64,000 nt of DNA. Source: an uncultured Aquimarina sp. GTDB lineage: Bacteria > Bacteroidota > Bacteroidia > Flavobacteriales > Flavobacteriaceae. The notes under the pieces were generated by a model. The model was given only the letters and a program-made list of their open reading frames with translations, searched no databases and had not been told where the DNA came from. The position numbers and the translations under genes were made by a program. Each line of letters starts with the position of its first letter. Positions within the stretch are counted from its first letter, which is position 1. Positions 55,069-64,000 of the stretch are shown here, piece by piece. Location: the NCBI GenBank assembly GCA_947497175.1, contig CANMFM010000008.1, positions 186,001 through 250,000 of the forward strand. Reading direction: 5' to 3'.

Positions 55069-58065
55069 TTAATTAATCGTTTCTATAGTATTACATTCAA
55101 AATGTTGTTGTTCCTTTTTCTTGGGAGGCTGTGTTTTTAAACCTTCGTTTTTAGCTTTTAACATCATCATAGATAACTTGTTTTTTTCTGAAGCAATAGC
55201 TTTTCTCATCGCTTGATCTTTTTCAAGATCAAAATAGACAGCTCCTTCAATCATTGTTTTTTCTGCTTTAGCGTATACTGAAAGTGGATGGGCTGTCCAT
55301 ACGACCAGATCCGCATCTTTACCAATTTTGATGCTACCTACACGATCATCTATATGAAGTAATTTTGCTGGGTTAAGCGTAACAAATTTCAAGGCATCCT
55401 CTTCAGAAACACCTCCGTACTTTATGGATTTTGCAGCTTCTTGATTTAAACGACGCGACATTTCTGGATCATCACTATTAATTGCAGTCACCACACCTTG
55501 TTTATGCATAATGGCTGCATTATACGGAATGGCATCATTTACCTCAAACTTATATGCCCACCAATCTGAGAATGTAGAACCACCTACACCATGAGCAGCC
55601 ATTTTATCGGCTACTTTATAGCCTTCGAGAATATGCGTAAAGGTATTTATTCTAAAGTTGAATTTCTCAGCTACTTTCATCAACATATTGATCTCACTTT
55701 GTACATAAGAGTGACAACTAATATATCGTTGGCCATTTAAAATTTCTACTAACGTTTCCATTTCGATGTCCTTACGATAGGATTGGCCGCTCTTTTTGAG
55801 TTTTTCGTATGCTTTAGCCCTGCTAAAATAATCTGTGTATACTTGTTCAACTCCCATTCTTGTTTGTGGAAACCTTGTATTACTCCCCCAATTACTTTGT
55901 TTTACATTTTCGCCCAAAGCAAACTTGATAAATTTTGGAGCGTTATTATAAATAAGTTCGTCTGCACTTCTGCCCCATTTTAATTTAATAATAGCTGAAC
56001 GCCCTCCTATGGGGTTTGCCGAACCATGAAGAATTTGTATTGAAGTCACTCCACCGGCTAGATTTCTATAAATATTAATATCAACTGGATCAACAACATC
56101 CTCTATGGTAACCTCGGCAGTAGAATTATGCCCTGCTTCATTAACGGCGGCAGTGGCAATATGCGAATGCTCATCGATAATCCCTGCTGTAATGTGTTTT
56201 CCAGTAGCATCTATAACTTTAGCACTTCCGGGGTTCAGGTTTTTTCCTATTGCAGAAATTTTTCCATTTTTCACCAATATATCTGTTTCGGTTAAGATAC
56301 CTTTGGCTTCATTAGTCCATACAGTAGCATTTTTTAATAGCATTGTTTCTGACTTAGGAAGTTGAGAATTCCCATATGCATTATTAGGATATGTTACTGG
56401 CAGAACTTCAGGTTCTTTTCCTTTTTTATCTGAAGATTTTTGCTCTTCTTTTGTATCTGAAGCTTGATCAGGTTTCTTTTTAACAGTAAATGAAGTTTCA
56501 GATCCATTTGGCAGCATCGCTTTACCGCTCCAAAAATTTGAAGTATCACTCATTTCTGTTACAATTCGTGTATACTTGGTTGTAGTCGTATCTACATCAG
56601 TAAAGGTGATCGACACCCAATTATCTTTATACTTAATTTTAGTTCCAAGTTTTGTGTCTCCAAATTTAACTTCAGCTTTGGGTTTAGAAGGTTTGCCCGA
56701 AATGGATAAGTCGTATGTTTTTCCTGCTAAAGTAAGTTGATATGAACCGTTAATATCGATAGTGGTCATATCATGGATTACATTTTTATTACCCTGCACC
56801 CAATTTTCATACAGAATATTGTCTTTTGTAAATAACTCGTTTTTGGTAATCAAAAAATTAGCGTATGCTCCTTTTTTAAGGCTACCCAAAAGATTGCCGA
56901 TCCCCAATATTTTTGCCGGAATGGTTGTTAAAGAAGCTAAAGCGATTTTTTTATCTAATCCATGCTCAATAGCTTTATGGATATTCGTAGTAAAATCTGC
57001 TATTTTTTTAAGCTTATGCGTAGTTAAAGAAAAAGAAACTCCATTTTTTGCCAAAACAGATGGATTGGCTGGAGCTTGATTCCAGTGGCGCATATCTGCA
57101 AGACTAACCAGGTTAGCCATATACGGATCTGTAACATCATATGCATCTGGAAAATCTAGTGGAATAATGTAACGGGCATTGGTGGCTTTTACTTTATCAA
57201 TTCGAGCGTATTCGTCGCCGCCACCTACTATAGCATATTGAATACCAAATTGATCCCCAATTTTATCTGCTCTAAAACCGTTAAGCCGACTTCCAGCTTC
57301 AAAAATTTGTGGAAGATTTTTATTTCTTTGTATGGCTTCCAAAGATAAATCCTTATTATCGGTATTTCCGGATGCATACCAGCTTGCATCATAATACGCT
57401 TGTCTAAGTAAAGCCATAGCGCCCATTAAAGATGTAGGGTATACCTGTTTACTGGCATTACTTTTTGTGAAGGATAAAAATTGAGCAGATCGATCATTTA
57501 GTAATCTTTCTCCTTCAGTTCCATCATTATGTAAAGCTACCAAAAGACCGGTTCCTCTAATGATTCCATCTGGCATATGGGTATTTACGGTACCAAACCC
57601 TTGTTTTAGATATTCTGTAGCTTTTTTATCATCATAATTAAAATGAGTTACCGAATTGGTTTCAGGTCGAATATGATCATTCCAATAATACCCTTCTCGA
57701 GAGGCACTCCACTGAGGTTGCGCTCCCGGAGTAAAAATACTACCGCCTTGTTTCTTAGGTTTTTTAATTCCAAAATTAGTAAAAGGATCTATAAAAGAAG
57801 CATAGATATGTTTTCCTTTAAGGTCAATTACAATACTGTTATCAGGAATAGTGACCGAAGTTCCTATCTCGATAATTTTACCTTTCTTAATAATCAAGGT
57901 TCCGTTTTGAATTTCTGAACCGGGATCAGTATGAATGATTGCATTTTTAAATACGGTGTAATTAGTGTCTGTAGTTTTAACTCCGTCGTTTTTAGGAAAG
58001 TATTCTTGAGTATACGAAGTAAAATAGCCACATATCACCATTAGTGATATAAGTAATTTTTTCAT
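55069..58065 (-). CDS. Two-domain exported amidohydrolase
   Basis: A 998-residue exported protein (signal 1-19) that reads as two amidohydrolase units in tandem. The N-terminal unit (about 35-430) lacks the HxH motif (IDPFTNFG instead), like its downstream neighbour. Residues 430-610 form a linker with a beta domain. The C-terminal unit (about 615-970) is complete: GIIDEHSHI, CHSYVQSEI, FTHILEG and INSDDPE supply the metal ligands and catalytic Asp. It probably hydrolyses a cyclic amide or dipeptide in the periplasm; the substrate is unknown. Confidence 0.85.
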   Translation of the reverse strand: MKKLLISLMVICGYFTSYTQEYFPKNDGVKTTDTNYTVFKNAIIHTDPGSEIQNGTLIIKKGKIIEIGTSVTIPDNSIVIDLKGKHIYASFIDPFTNFGIKKPKKQGGSIFTPGAQPQWSASREGYYWNDHIRPETNSVTHFNYDDKKATEYLKQGFGTVNTHMPDGIIRGTGLLVALHNDGTEGERLLNDRSAQFLSFTKSNASKQVYPTSLMGAMALLRQAYYDASWYASGNTDNKDLSLEAIQRNKNLPQIFEAGSRLNGFRADKIGDQFGIQYAIVGGGDEYARIDKVKATNARYIIPLDFPDAYDVTDPYMANLVSLADMRHWNQAPANPSVLAKNGVSFSLTTHKLKKIADFTTNIHKAIEHGLDKKIALASLTTIPAKILGIGNLLGSLKKGAYANFLITKNELFTKDNILYENWVQGNKNVIHDMTTIDINGSYQLTLAGKTYDLSISGKPSKPKAEVKFGDTKLGTKIKYKDNWVSITFTDVDTTTTKYTRIVTEMSDTSNFWSGKAMLPNGSETSFTVKKKPDQASDTKEEQKSSDKKGKEPEVLPVTYPNNAYGNSQLPKSETMLLKNATVWTNEAKGILTETDILVKNGKISAIGKNLNPGSAKVIDATGKHITAGIIDEHSHIATAAVNEAGHNSTAEVTIEDVVDPVDINIYRNLAGGVTSIQILHGSANPIGGRSAIIKLKWGRSADELIYNNAPKFIKFALGENVKQSNWGSNTRFPQTRMGVEQVYTDYFSRAKAYEKLKKSGQSYRKDIEMETLVEILNGQRYISCHSYVQSEINMLMKVAEKFNFRINTFTHILEGYKVADKMAAHGVGGSTFSDWWAYKFEVNDAIPYNAAIMHKQGVVTAINSDDPEMSRRLNQEAAKSIKYGGVSEEDALKFVTLNPAKLLHIDDRVGSIKIGKDADLVVWTAHPLSVYAKAEKTMIEGAVYFDLEKDQAMRKAIASEKNKLSMMMLKAKNEGLKTQPPKKKEQQHFECNTIETIN

Positions 58066-58175
58066 CTGATTATGTAAAGTGTTTGAATCAGTTTTAAAGA
58101 TAATCGTTGATCAAGAAAGAGCTTGTTAATTAATAATAATTTAACAGCTTATACATCATCATCAAGAAGCATGTA

Positions 58176-59252
58176 TTATCGAGATCCAATTGGATTCACT
58201 TTATAATAATTTACCAATAAAGCAACAACATAACTATAGGTATCCATACCATCAGGCTGGTTATTGACTTTTAAATATTTATCATAGGTACCTTTAAAAA
58301 TAGGCTCTAGTGGATTTTCATAGGATTCCCAGAACTCGTTCACCTCTCTATAATTTTCTCGTACTCCTGGGCGTAATTTTTCTACAAGACAAATTGCTTT
58401 TTCTTCATTACGCAGGTAAAGATCATTGAGACAAAATTTAAGAGCAAAGGTAGCACCGCTATACTTAAAATACAGATCATCATAATTCATGGTGGTTAAT
58501 GCCGCTATAAAATTAGCTTCATTTTCTTTTGCAAATCCTAATTGATGCGCTTCCTCATGACAGCTTGTTGTTGGTGCCTTATAATTAAGTATTAATCCGT
58601 TTACCTGAGCTTCGTTGGTGATTGGATTTAAATACCCGCTAAATCCCATATAGGTTAGTGGAATACTTAGTAATGATTTTTTAATACTTTTAGGGTGATA
58701 TTTAAGTGATGGAAACATTCCGTTTAATTGATCATAAGCAGGAATCGTTTTGTCAAAAATTTCTTCTTTAGAATATGGAATCTGAATAGGAAGAGAGTCA
58801 TTAGATTCGAGTTTTTGATGTAAAACATTCGCATAGGTAATTAAATTTTCTGAAACTGAAATAAGCTCTGTCTCAGTATATTTATCATCGATTTTTAGTA
58901 TTTCATGCAACGGCATTCTGTAATAATTCATCCCCCAGAGGATATGAAAACTTGCATAAACTATTGATAATGTAGCTCCTACATCTATTAGCACATCTTT
59001 CCATATGACGTCTTTTCTAAATACTTTTTGTATTAAAAATCTTAGTAGCATGATGATTAAAATACCATACAAAAGATCTCCAAAAGAAAATGGAATCCAA
59101 CCAAAAACATAACGCAACATTTTAGAAGTATAGACAAAAATACCATTGCTGTAAAAACGCTCAACGATACCCGGGAAAAAAGAAACAAATTTAATCAGTA
59201 TGATTTGAACAGGTAATAGTATAGTTAGAAATAACTTTGTTTTAGATTGCAT
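58176..59252 (-). CDS. DUF3810 membrane zinc-metalloprotease-like protein
   Basis: About 358 residues: three N-terminal hydrophobic helices (to about 115) then a soluble domain with HEEAHQLGF, a HExxH-type zinc site, and a nearby ENEAN that may give the third ligand. It resembles DUF3810. It is divergent from pepD; a minus-strand TAGTTTTG (59283-59276) is a -7 element. ATG 59252 is preferred over the in-frame ATG 59261 because of its distance to that element. Confidence 0.8.
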   Translation of the reverse strand: MQSKTKLFLTILLPVQIILIKFVSFFPGIVERFYSNGIFVYTSKMLRYVFGWIPFSFGDLLYGILIIMLLRFLIQKVFRKDVIWKDVLIDVGATLSIVYASFHILWGMNYYRMPLHEILKIDDKYTETELISVSENLITYANVLHQKLESNDSLPIQIPYSKEEIFDKTIPAYDQLNGMFPSLKYHPKSIKKSLLSIPLTYMGFSGYLNPITNEAQVNGLILNYKAPTTSCHEEAHQLGFAKENEANFIAALTTMNYDDLYFKYSGATFALKFCLNDLYLRNEEKAICLVEKLRPGVRENYREVNEFWESYENPLEPIFKGTYDKYLKVNNQPDGMDTYSYVVALLVNYYKVNPIGSR

Positions 59253-59300
59253 GAAGTACATATAAATTACATTGACAAAACTACAACATTTAATATTTCA

Positions 59301-59334
59301 TTGTATTTAAGATTATCATAATATAGTACATTTG
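59301..59334 (+). promoter_or_regulatory. pepD promoter
   Basis: TTG at 59301-59303 and TACATTTG at 59327-59334 are 23 bases apart, at the upper end of the consensus range. The predicted start site near 59340 leaves a 13-base leader to ATG 59353. Confidence 0.55.
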
Positions 59335-59352
59335 CGAAAATACAATAGACAT

Positions 59353-60813
59353 ATGAATTCGGAAATAAGAAATCTTGAACCTAAAGCGGTTTGGAATAAA
59401 TTTGCAGACCTTAATGCAGTACCAAGACCTTCTAAAAAAGAAGAACGAGTAATACAATTTATGAAGGATTTTGGCGAATCTCTTGGATTAACTACAGAAA
59501 TAGATGGCGTTGGTAATGTTTTGATCAGAAAACCTGCCACACCAGGTATGGAAGATCGAAAAACGGTAGTGATGCAATCACATTTAGATATGGTACATCA
59601 AAAAAATGCAGATACCGAGTTTGATTTTGATAGCCAAGGTATAGAAATGTATGTTGATGGTGATTGGGTACGAGCAAATGGGACCACGTTAGGTGCAGAT
59701 AACGGATTAGGAGTAGCCACGATTATGGCTCTTTTAGAATCGAAAGATATACAACACCCAGCAATTGAAGCATTATTTACCATCGACGAAGAAACCGGAA
59801 TGACAGGTGCGATGGGCTTAGAAGGTGGTTGGTTACAAGGTGATATTTTACTAAACCTGGATACCGAGGAAGACGACGAGATTGGAGTAGGATGTGCAGG
59901 TGGAGTTGACGTTACAGCCAAAAGAACATATAAAGAAGAAGGTATACCAGAAGGAAAGATAGCCTATACCATTTCGGTTAGAGGGCTTAATGGAGGACAC
60001 TCAGGTATGGATATTCATAAAGGATTGGGTAACGCTAATAAAATTATGAATAGACTGTTGTTTGATGGTTTTGAAAATTATGGTTTACGAGTGCATGAAA
60101 TCAAAGGAGGAAGCCTTAGAAACGCAATCCCAAGAGAAAGTTTTGCTACTATTGTGATTGATGCCATACAGGTCGAGACTTTCGAATTTGAGATGGCCAA
60201 ATTGTCTAAAACGATAAAGCAAGAACTTGCTATCGTTGATCCGGATCTTCAAATTGAAGTTTCTAAAACAGATCTTCCGACTCACATAATGGATTTAGGG
60301 GTTCAAGAGGGAATCCTAAAAGCATTATATGCCGCTCATAATGGAGTATATACCATGAGTGCTTCTATCCCAGATTTGGTAGAAACATCAAATAATATTG
60401 CCAAAGTTACTGTAGGTACCGGTGAGATTACCATAGAATGTCTTACACGTAGTAGTGTAGAATCTTCAAAGATAGATTTGGTCAATAAACTGAGAGCTAC
60501 TTTTGAACTTACGGGTTGTGAGGTAACCACCAGTGGTGATTATCCTGGCTGGGCGCCTAATATGGATTCACCTATCTTAAAAGTTCTAGACACATTATAT
60601 GAAAAATTAAATGGCGAAAAAGCACATGTAGCGGCTTGTCATGCAGGGTTAGAATGCGGCATTTTGGGTCAAAATTATCCTAATATGGATATGATTTCTT
60701 TTGGTCCAACGATCTTAGGAGCGCACTCCCCCGATGAACGCGCCAGTATATCCTCAACACAAAAATACTGGAAATTTGTTTTAGAAATTTTGAAAGAAAT
60801 TCCGAAAAAATAA
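59353..60813 (+). CDS. pepD: Aminoacyl-histidine dipeptidase (M20 family)
   Basis: About 486 residues of the PepD/carnosinase-type M20 metallopeptidase. Zinc-ligand motifs: QSHLDMVHQ, ADNGLG and DEETGMTGA; later GGHSGMDIH in the dimerisation domain and the final His in GAHSPDE. It cleaves dipeptides such as beta-Ala-His and other Xaa-His. The promoter position rules out upstream in-frame starts. Confidence 0.92.
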   Translation: MNSEIRNLEPKAVWNKFADLNAVPRPSKKEERVIQFMKDFGESLGLTTEIDGVGNVLIRKPATPGMEDRKTVVMQSHLDMVHQKNADTEFDFDSQGIEMYVDGDWVRANGTTLGADNGLGVATIMALLESKDIQHPAIEALFTIDEETGMTGAMGLEGGWLQGDILLNLDTEEDDEIGVGCAGGVDVTAKRTYKEEGIPEGKIAYTISVRGLNGGHSGMDIHKGLGNANKIMNRLLFDGFENYGLRVHEIKGGSLRNAIPRESFATIVIDAIQVETFEFEMAKLSKTIKQELAIVDPDLQIEVSKTDLPTHIMDLGVQEGILKALYAAHNGVYTMSASIPDLVETSNNIAKVTVGTGEITIECLTRSSVESSKIDLVNKLRATFELTGCEVTTSGDYPGWAPNMDSPILKVLDTLYEKLNGEKAHVAACHAGLECGILGQNYPNMDMISFGPTILGAHSPDERASISSTQKYWKFVLEILKEIPKK

Positions 60814-60822
60814 TACTGAACT

Positions 60823-60855
60823 ACTTCACAGGCTATAAAAGCCTGTGAAGTCTTT
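60823..60855. terminator. Bidirectional terminator between pepD and the aminotransferase
   Basis: A 12-bp perfect stem (60823-60834 with 60840-60851), loop ATAAA, between convergent genes that end at 60813 and 60861. Short T-run on the plus strand; A's on the other side serve the minus strand. Confidence 0.75.
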
Positions 60856-60860
60856 AATAC

Positions 60861-61982
60861 TCAACTTTTAAACTCTTTCATATCCTCTAACGCACTAATC
60901 AGCATGTTCACATGATTAAATGTACAGCTTTCTCCCATAATACCGATTCTCCATATTTTACCAGCAAACGCCCCTAAACCACCTCCTACTTCAATATTGT
61001 AATCTTTTAGAAGTTTAGATCGAATCAAAGCCTCGTCATTACCTTCTGGTAAGAAAACAGAGTTTAAGTTTGGCAAACGATATTGCTCTTCAACCAAATA
61101 TCTAAACCCTAAGGATTCTAGCTTGGTTTTTAAAACCTGATGCACTTCCTGATGTCTTTTCCAACGATTTTCTAATCCTTCTTCTAAAACTATACGTAAC
61201 GATTCTCTTAATGCATATACCGATGATACTGGTGCAGTATGATGATATGCCCGTTTGGCCCCTCCCCAGTAATTTTTAACCAAACTTAAATCCAGAAACC
61301 AGCTTTGTACTTTGGTCTTTCTATTTTCTAATGCCTTTACGGCCCTGTCCGAAAAACTAACCGGTGATAATCCTGGAGGTGCACTTAGACATTTTTGTGT
61401 CCCGGTATAAATAGCATCTATATCCCAAGCATCAACGCTAAGTTTGACACCACAATAAGAGGTAACAGCATCTACCATTAACAAACCTCCTGCATTATGA
61501 ACCAAATCACTTATCTCTTTTAAAGGTTGTAATGCCCCTGTAGAGGTTTCTGCATGTACAAGAGCTACTAGTTTGGGTTTTGGGCATTTTTCTAATGCCT
61601 TTTTTACATCTTCTGAAGAGACGACAGTACCCCATTCTTTCTCAATTTTGTGCACTGTAGCACCACAACGTTCGGCTATTTCTGCCATTCGCCCTCCAAA
61701 AACTCCATTAATACACACTATAGCTTCGTCTCCCGGTTCTAAAAGGTTGACTAAACAAGTTTCCATACCGGCACTACCTGGAGCAGACACAACAAAGGTC
61801 AAATGATTTTTAGTCATAAAAGTTTCCTGTACCATCATTTTTACCTCATCCATTATCGTTACAAATTCTGGATCTAAATGACCTATTAAAGGAGTAGACA
61901 TCGCATTGAGAACACGTGGATGTGCATCAGATGGTCCAGGTCCCATTAATATTCTGTTACTCGTGTTAAGCTCTTTATACAT
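60861..61982 (-). CDS. Class V aminotransferase, alanine-glyoxylate/serine-glyoxylate type
   Basis: A 373-residue PLP enzyme. It begins with the family's GPGPSDAHPRVLNAMS; the PLP lysine lies in YTGTQKCLSAPPG; SVFLPEG and GGGLGAFAGKIWRIG are the substrate and C-terminal motifs. It would move an amino group from alanine or serine to glyoxylate or a related keto acid; exact donor uncertain. Single gene. Confidence 0.88.
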   Translation of the reverse strand: MYKELNTSNRILMGPGPSDAHPRVLNAMSTPLIGHLDPEFVTIMDEVKMMVQETFMTKNHLTFVVSAPGSAGMETCLVNLLEPGDEAIVCINGVFGGRMAEIAERCGATVHKIEKEWGTVVSSEDVKKALEKCPKPKLVALVHAETSTGALQPLKEISDLVHNAGGLLMVDAVTSYCGVKLSVDAWDIDAIYTGTQKCLSAPPGLSPVSFSDRAVKALENRKTKVQSWFLDLSLVKNYWGGAKRAYHHTAPVSSVYALRESLRIVLEEGLENRWKRHQEVHQVLKTKLESLGFRYLVEEQYRLPNLNSVFLPEGNDEALIRSKLLKDYNIEVGGGLGAFAGKIWRIGIMGESCTFNHVNMLISALEDMKEFKS

Positions 61983-62340
61983 TATGGAAATTTTTATAAG
62001 ATTTACTATATCGTTTTTATCTGTTATCTTTTATTATTTTTTAGTCGTCAGATAGAATTCACCATTAAATATTTATGGTAGTATTTTATGTCCTTTATGG
62101 CTCATTTCGTAAAATTAGAAAATTTTAGCAGTGTCAATTTTTTGATATAAGGCTTCTTTTATTTAAAATCATCTCAAAATTGGCAATTCACTAACGAATC
62201 TATAAAATCAACTTTATACATTATGATATCCTGAAAAAAATGCACAAATTTTTATTAAAAAAAGTTTAGTTCTTTTCTCTAAAAATAGAAAAACCCACCT
62301 GTAAGGTGGGGTAATTTATGCTTTAACTTTTGTTTAATTT
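61983..62340. other. 358-base intergenic stretch upstream of the aminotransferase gene
   Basis: Holds the terminator at 62281-62310 and must contain the promoter of the aminotransferase, but I see no full CAAANNTA...CAA match. A piece near 62176 reads, on the minus strand, AATTGCCAATTTTGAG, similar to a piece at 14635 before anmK. No gene seen. Confidence 0.45.
62281..62310 (-). terminator. Terminator of the DUF6503-like lipoprotein gene
   Basis: CCCACCT (62294-62300) pairs with AGGTGGG (62304-62310); on the minus strand the hairpin is followed by a T-rich stretch (complement of 62281-62293). Confidence 0.75.
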
Positions 62341-63138
62341 CTATTTTTTTGTAGCGGGTTGTTCAAACATATCTGATGAAAGTTTTTCTTTGCTCGCTTT
62401 AGCATTAACAAAAGTTCTTTCACTTTTAACTTCACCCACTTTACCTTCTTGGTAGGTTCTCCATTTAAGTGTTTCAGGTAGTAATAATCCATCAACATCA
62501 TTCCAGTCAGAATATTCGATCAAGCTTATCTTTTCGCTAGTTTCTTTACTAAAAAAAGTTACTGTATATCCTAAAAATTTCATTTGATTAGAGTTGGCAT
62601 CATAGTATAAAAAGTAATTATCCTTTGGCGAATCTCCTACTCCCTCTCCGTATGATATTTTATATCCCGGATATGATTGATCTCCAACTGTGAGTGTATC
62701 AGTTTTTTCATATGAAATTCCATCATCTCCCAATACGAAAGGCATAGCATAAAAATAAAACATTAGGTTATGATAAAAACGAGGATCTCCTTTAAAATAA
62801 GTTGAATCTTGTTGTATCCAAGCTTTATCACCATCAAAACCTAAAGTAAATTTATCAGTTTCAATACGGGCATGACGAGTTTTTAGGTCTATCGTATGCT
62901 TTTCATTTCCTTCTGGGTGAGATAACTCAAAAACCAAGGTGTTCTTTTCGTCGAAAGCTCTAATACCCCCGTGTGCTTCGAAGACTGAAGCTATTTCTTC
63001 AGGAAAATCTTGAGATCGATCTGGTACGATTTCTTTTTTTGGTTTTTCTTGGGCGTCTTGTTGTTTTCCAGATGTAATTTCTTGTTTACAAGAAATAAAA
63101 ACAACAGTTAATAGAAATGATAAAGTTAGTTTTCTCAT
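62341..63138 (-). CDS. Lipoprotein resembling DUF6503
   Basis: A 265-residue lipoprotein (lipobox VFISC near residue 17), then a low-complexity Lys/Gln/Glu linker. The domain begins VFEAHGGIRAFDEKNTLVFE, similar to DUF6503 and the LolA-like beta folds (ARIETDKFTLGFDGDKAW, DNYFLYYDANSNQMKFLGY). This fold often binds lipids or hydrophobic molecules. Upstream on the same strand is the partial gene at the window end; a terminator closes the unit. Confidence 0.75.
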   Translation of the reverse strand: MRKLTLSFLLTVVFISCKQEITSGKQQDAQEKPKKEIVPDRSQDFPEEIASVFEAHGGIRAFDEKNTLVFELSHPEGNEKHTIDLKTRHARIETDKFTLGFDGDKAWIQQDSTYFKGDPRFYHNLMFYFYAMPFVLGDDGISYEKTDTLTVGDQSYPGYKISYGEGVGDSPKDNYFLYYDANSNQMKFLGYTVTFFSKETSEKISLIEYSDWNDVDGLLLPETLKWRTYQEGKVGEVKSERTFVNAKASKEKLSSDMFEQPATKK

Positions 63139-63200
63139 TTGAGTATATACTTTGGTTACGGCAAATGTAGTCGCGATATAGTCAAAAACTTACAAAAGCA

Positions 63201-64000
63201 TCAGGTTTTCTGTTTTTTCTTTTTTGCTGCAGGAAAAAGGACATTATTTAAAATCAAACGATATCCCGGCGAATTAGGATGAAGCTCTAGTTCTGTTTTT
63301 GGATCTCCTACTCTATGCGTATAATCCTCTGGATCATGCCCTCCATAAAAGGTAAAGAATCCTTTGCCTTTAATACCATGTATGTAGCGAGCTTCTCCAT
63401 TAGTTTTATTCTCACCTAATACCAGAACATTGGATTTGATTTCATTAGGGTTATATGCGGTCGTTTGACCCATAAACCCTTTAACCAAAGCAGTATGATT
63501 TTGACATAGCATTGTAGGGATAGGATCCCATTTAGCCGAAAAATCCATCAGGGTAAAATAATCTGTTGTTTTAGAAATTCGACGTTTTCTGGTCATATCT
63601 ATCGAAGAAAACTCATATACGTTTGGACTTCTTTCTAAAGTAAAATCTTTGAATGCAAACGTTTTATTATAATCAATCTTTGATTGGTATCCAGGTTCAC
63701 TTGGATCTCCATCAAACATGGGTTCACAAATATCAACGCCTTCGGCAGAAAGTGCAATTTCAAAACTATCCGTTGCGCTACACATTGCAAACATAAACCC
63801 ACCTCCAACTACGTAATCTCTAATTTTTAAAGCTACTGCAAGTTTTTCTTGAGATACTTTTTGATATCCCAAAGATTTTGCCAGTTTTTCAGCTTCAGCT
63901 TTTTCTTTTATATACCAGGGAGCTGCTCTGTAAGAGGCATAAAACTTACCATATTGGCCGGTAAAATCTTCATGGTGTAAGTGCAACCAATCGTACAAAA
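63201..64000 (-). CDS. Exported protein often labelled asparagine synthetase B, N-terminus cut by window end
   Basis: The last 266 or so residues are present; the gene begins beyond base 64000, so there is no start codon here. Segments YDWLHLHHEDFTGQYGKF, GGGFMFAMCSATDSF, GFMGQTTAYNP and FFTFYGGHDPEDY match a Bacteroidota family often annotated asparagine synthetase B. None of the synthetase features (glutaminase Cys, PP-loop SGGxDS) is seen, so that name is doubtful. The GGG and GGHDPE regions recall flavodoxin- or glutamine-amidotransferase-like folds. It ends in a Lys-rich tail (AAKKKKQKT). Confidence 0.65.
   Translation of the reverse strand, partial: LYDWLHLHHEDFTGQYGKFYASYRAAPWYIKEKAEAEKLAKSLGYQKVSQEKLAVALKIRDYVVGGGFMFAMCSATDSFEIALSAEGVDICEPMFDGDPSEPGYQSKIDYNKTFAFKDFTLERSPNVYEFSSIDMTRKRRISKTTDYFTLMDFSAKWDPIPTMLCQNHTALVKGFMGQTTAYNPNEIKSNVLVLGENKTNGEARYIHGIKGKGFFTFYGGHDPEDYTHRVGDPKTELELHPNSPGYRLILNNVLFPAAKKKKQKT

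Noticed and set aside
61908..61924. CACGTG core resembling a parS site
   Set aside because: It lies inside the aminotransferase gene and the flanks do not match TGTTNCACGTGNAACA.

Overview
The window looks like chromosomal DNA of a marine flavobacterium (Bacteroidota, family Flavobacteriaceae; Aquimarina-like would be my guess, not proven). The evidence is low GC content, A-rich sequence upstream of start codons instead of Shine-Dalgarno sites, promoters of the TTG-N17-23-TANNTTTG type, a GldI gliding-motility lipoprotein, TonB-dependent receptors, a FecI/FecR pair, and many secreted lipoproteins of families known mainly from Bacteroidota. I found no rRNA, tRNA, CRISPR array, insertion sequence or prophage.

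Layout. 1-5.3 kb: the end of rimK with an overlapping M14 deacylase gene, a candidate 6S-like RNA, and a polyamine operon (arginine decarboxylase, agmatinase, deoxyhypusine-synthase homologue, small acidic protein). 5.6-9.6 kb: a VOC protein, an RMD1/DUF155 protein, two small secreted proteins and CorA. 10-14.6 kb: a TonB receptor followed by a PQQ-type sugar dehydrogenase lipoprotein and a c-type cytochrome. 14.8-22.4 kb: anmK, udk, an FtsB/DivIC-like protein, both methylmalonyl-CoA mutase subunits and a dienoyl-CoA-reductase-like SDR. 22.5-28.9 kb: parA-parB-DUF5683-dapB-lepB-wbqC-DUF6122 and a lipoprotein. 29.2-35.8 kb (minus strand): TPR protein, ribH, a small membrane protein, mutL, two rhomboid proteins and an EEP-family protein. 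36-38.2 kb: recF, a lipoprotein, a DUF721 protein and a thioesterase.

38.3-45.6 kb is the most interesting part. An ECF sigma factor, a FecR anti-sigma factor and a TonB receptor with an N-terminal signalling domain form a complete cell-surface signalling set. Divergent from them are two lipoproteins carrying cysteine-patterned PKD/Ig-like repeats. The two lipoprotein genes and fecR each carry the same upstream element, GGTAGGGTRA-N13-CGTT, with identical spacing. This fits the promoter of the locus's own sigma factor. The sigma gene itself has an ordinary housekeeping promoter. The proposed circuit is a constitutively made sigma factor, released by a receptor signal, that switches on the anti-sigma/receptor operon and the two surface lipoproteins.

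45.6-64 kb: ndk, a PhoD-like phosphatase, nrnA, gldI and a cyclophilin-FKBP fusion lipoprotein, an NTF2-like protein, an ankyrin/PD40 protein, a DUF4269 protein, two amidohydrolase-family proteins with missing metal motifs, a DUF3810 metalloprotease-like protein, pepD, a class V aminotransferase, a DUF6503-like lipoprotein and a partial gene often labelled asparagine synthetase B. Several intergenic regions hold degenerate inverted-repeat elements about 145 bp long.

All calls come from reading the sequence and from memory of protein families. No database search was run.
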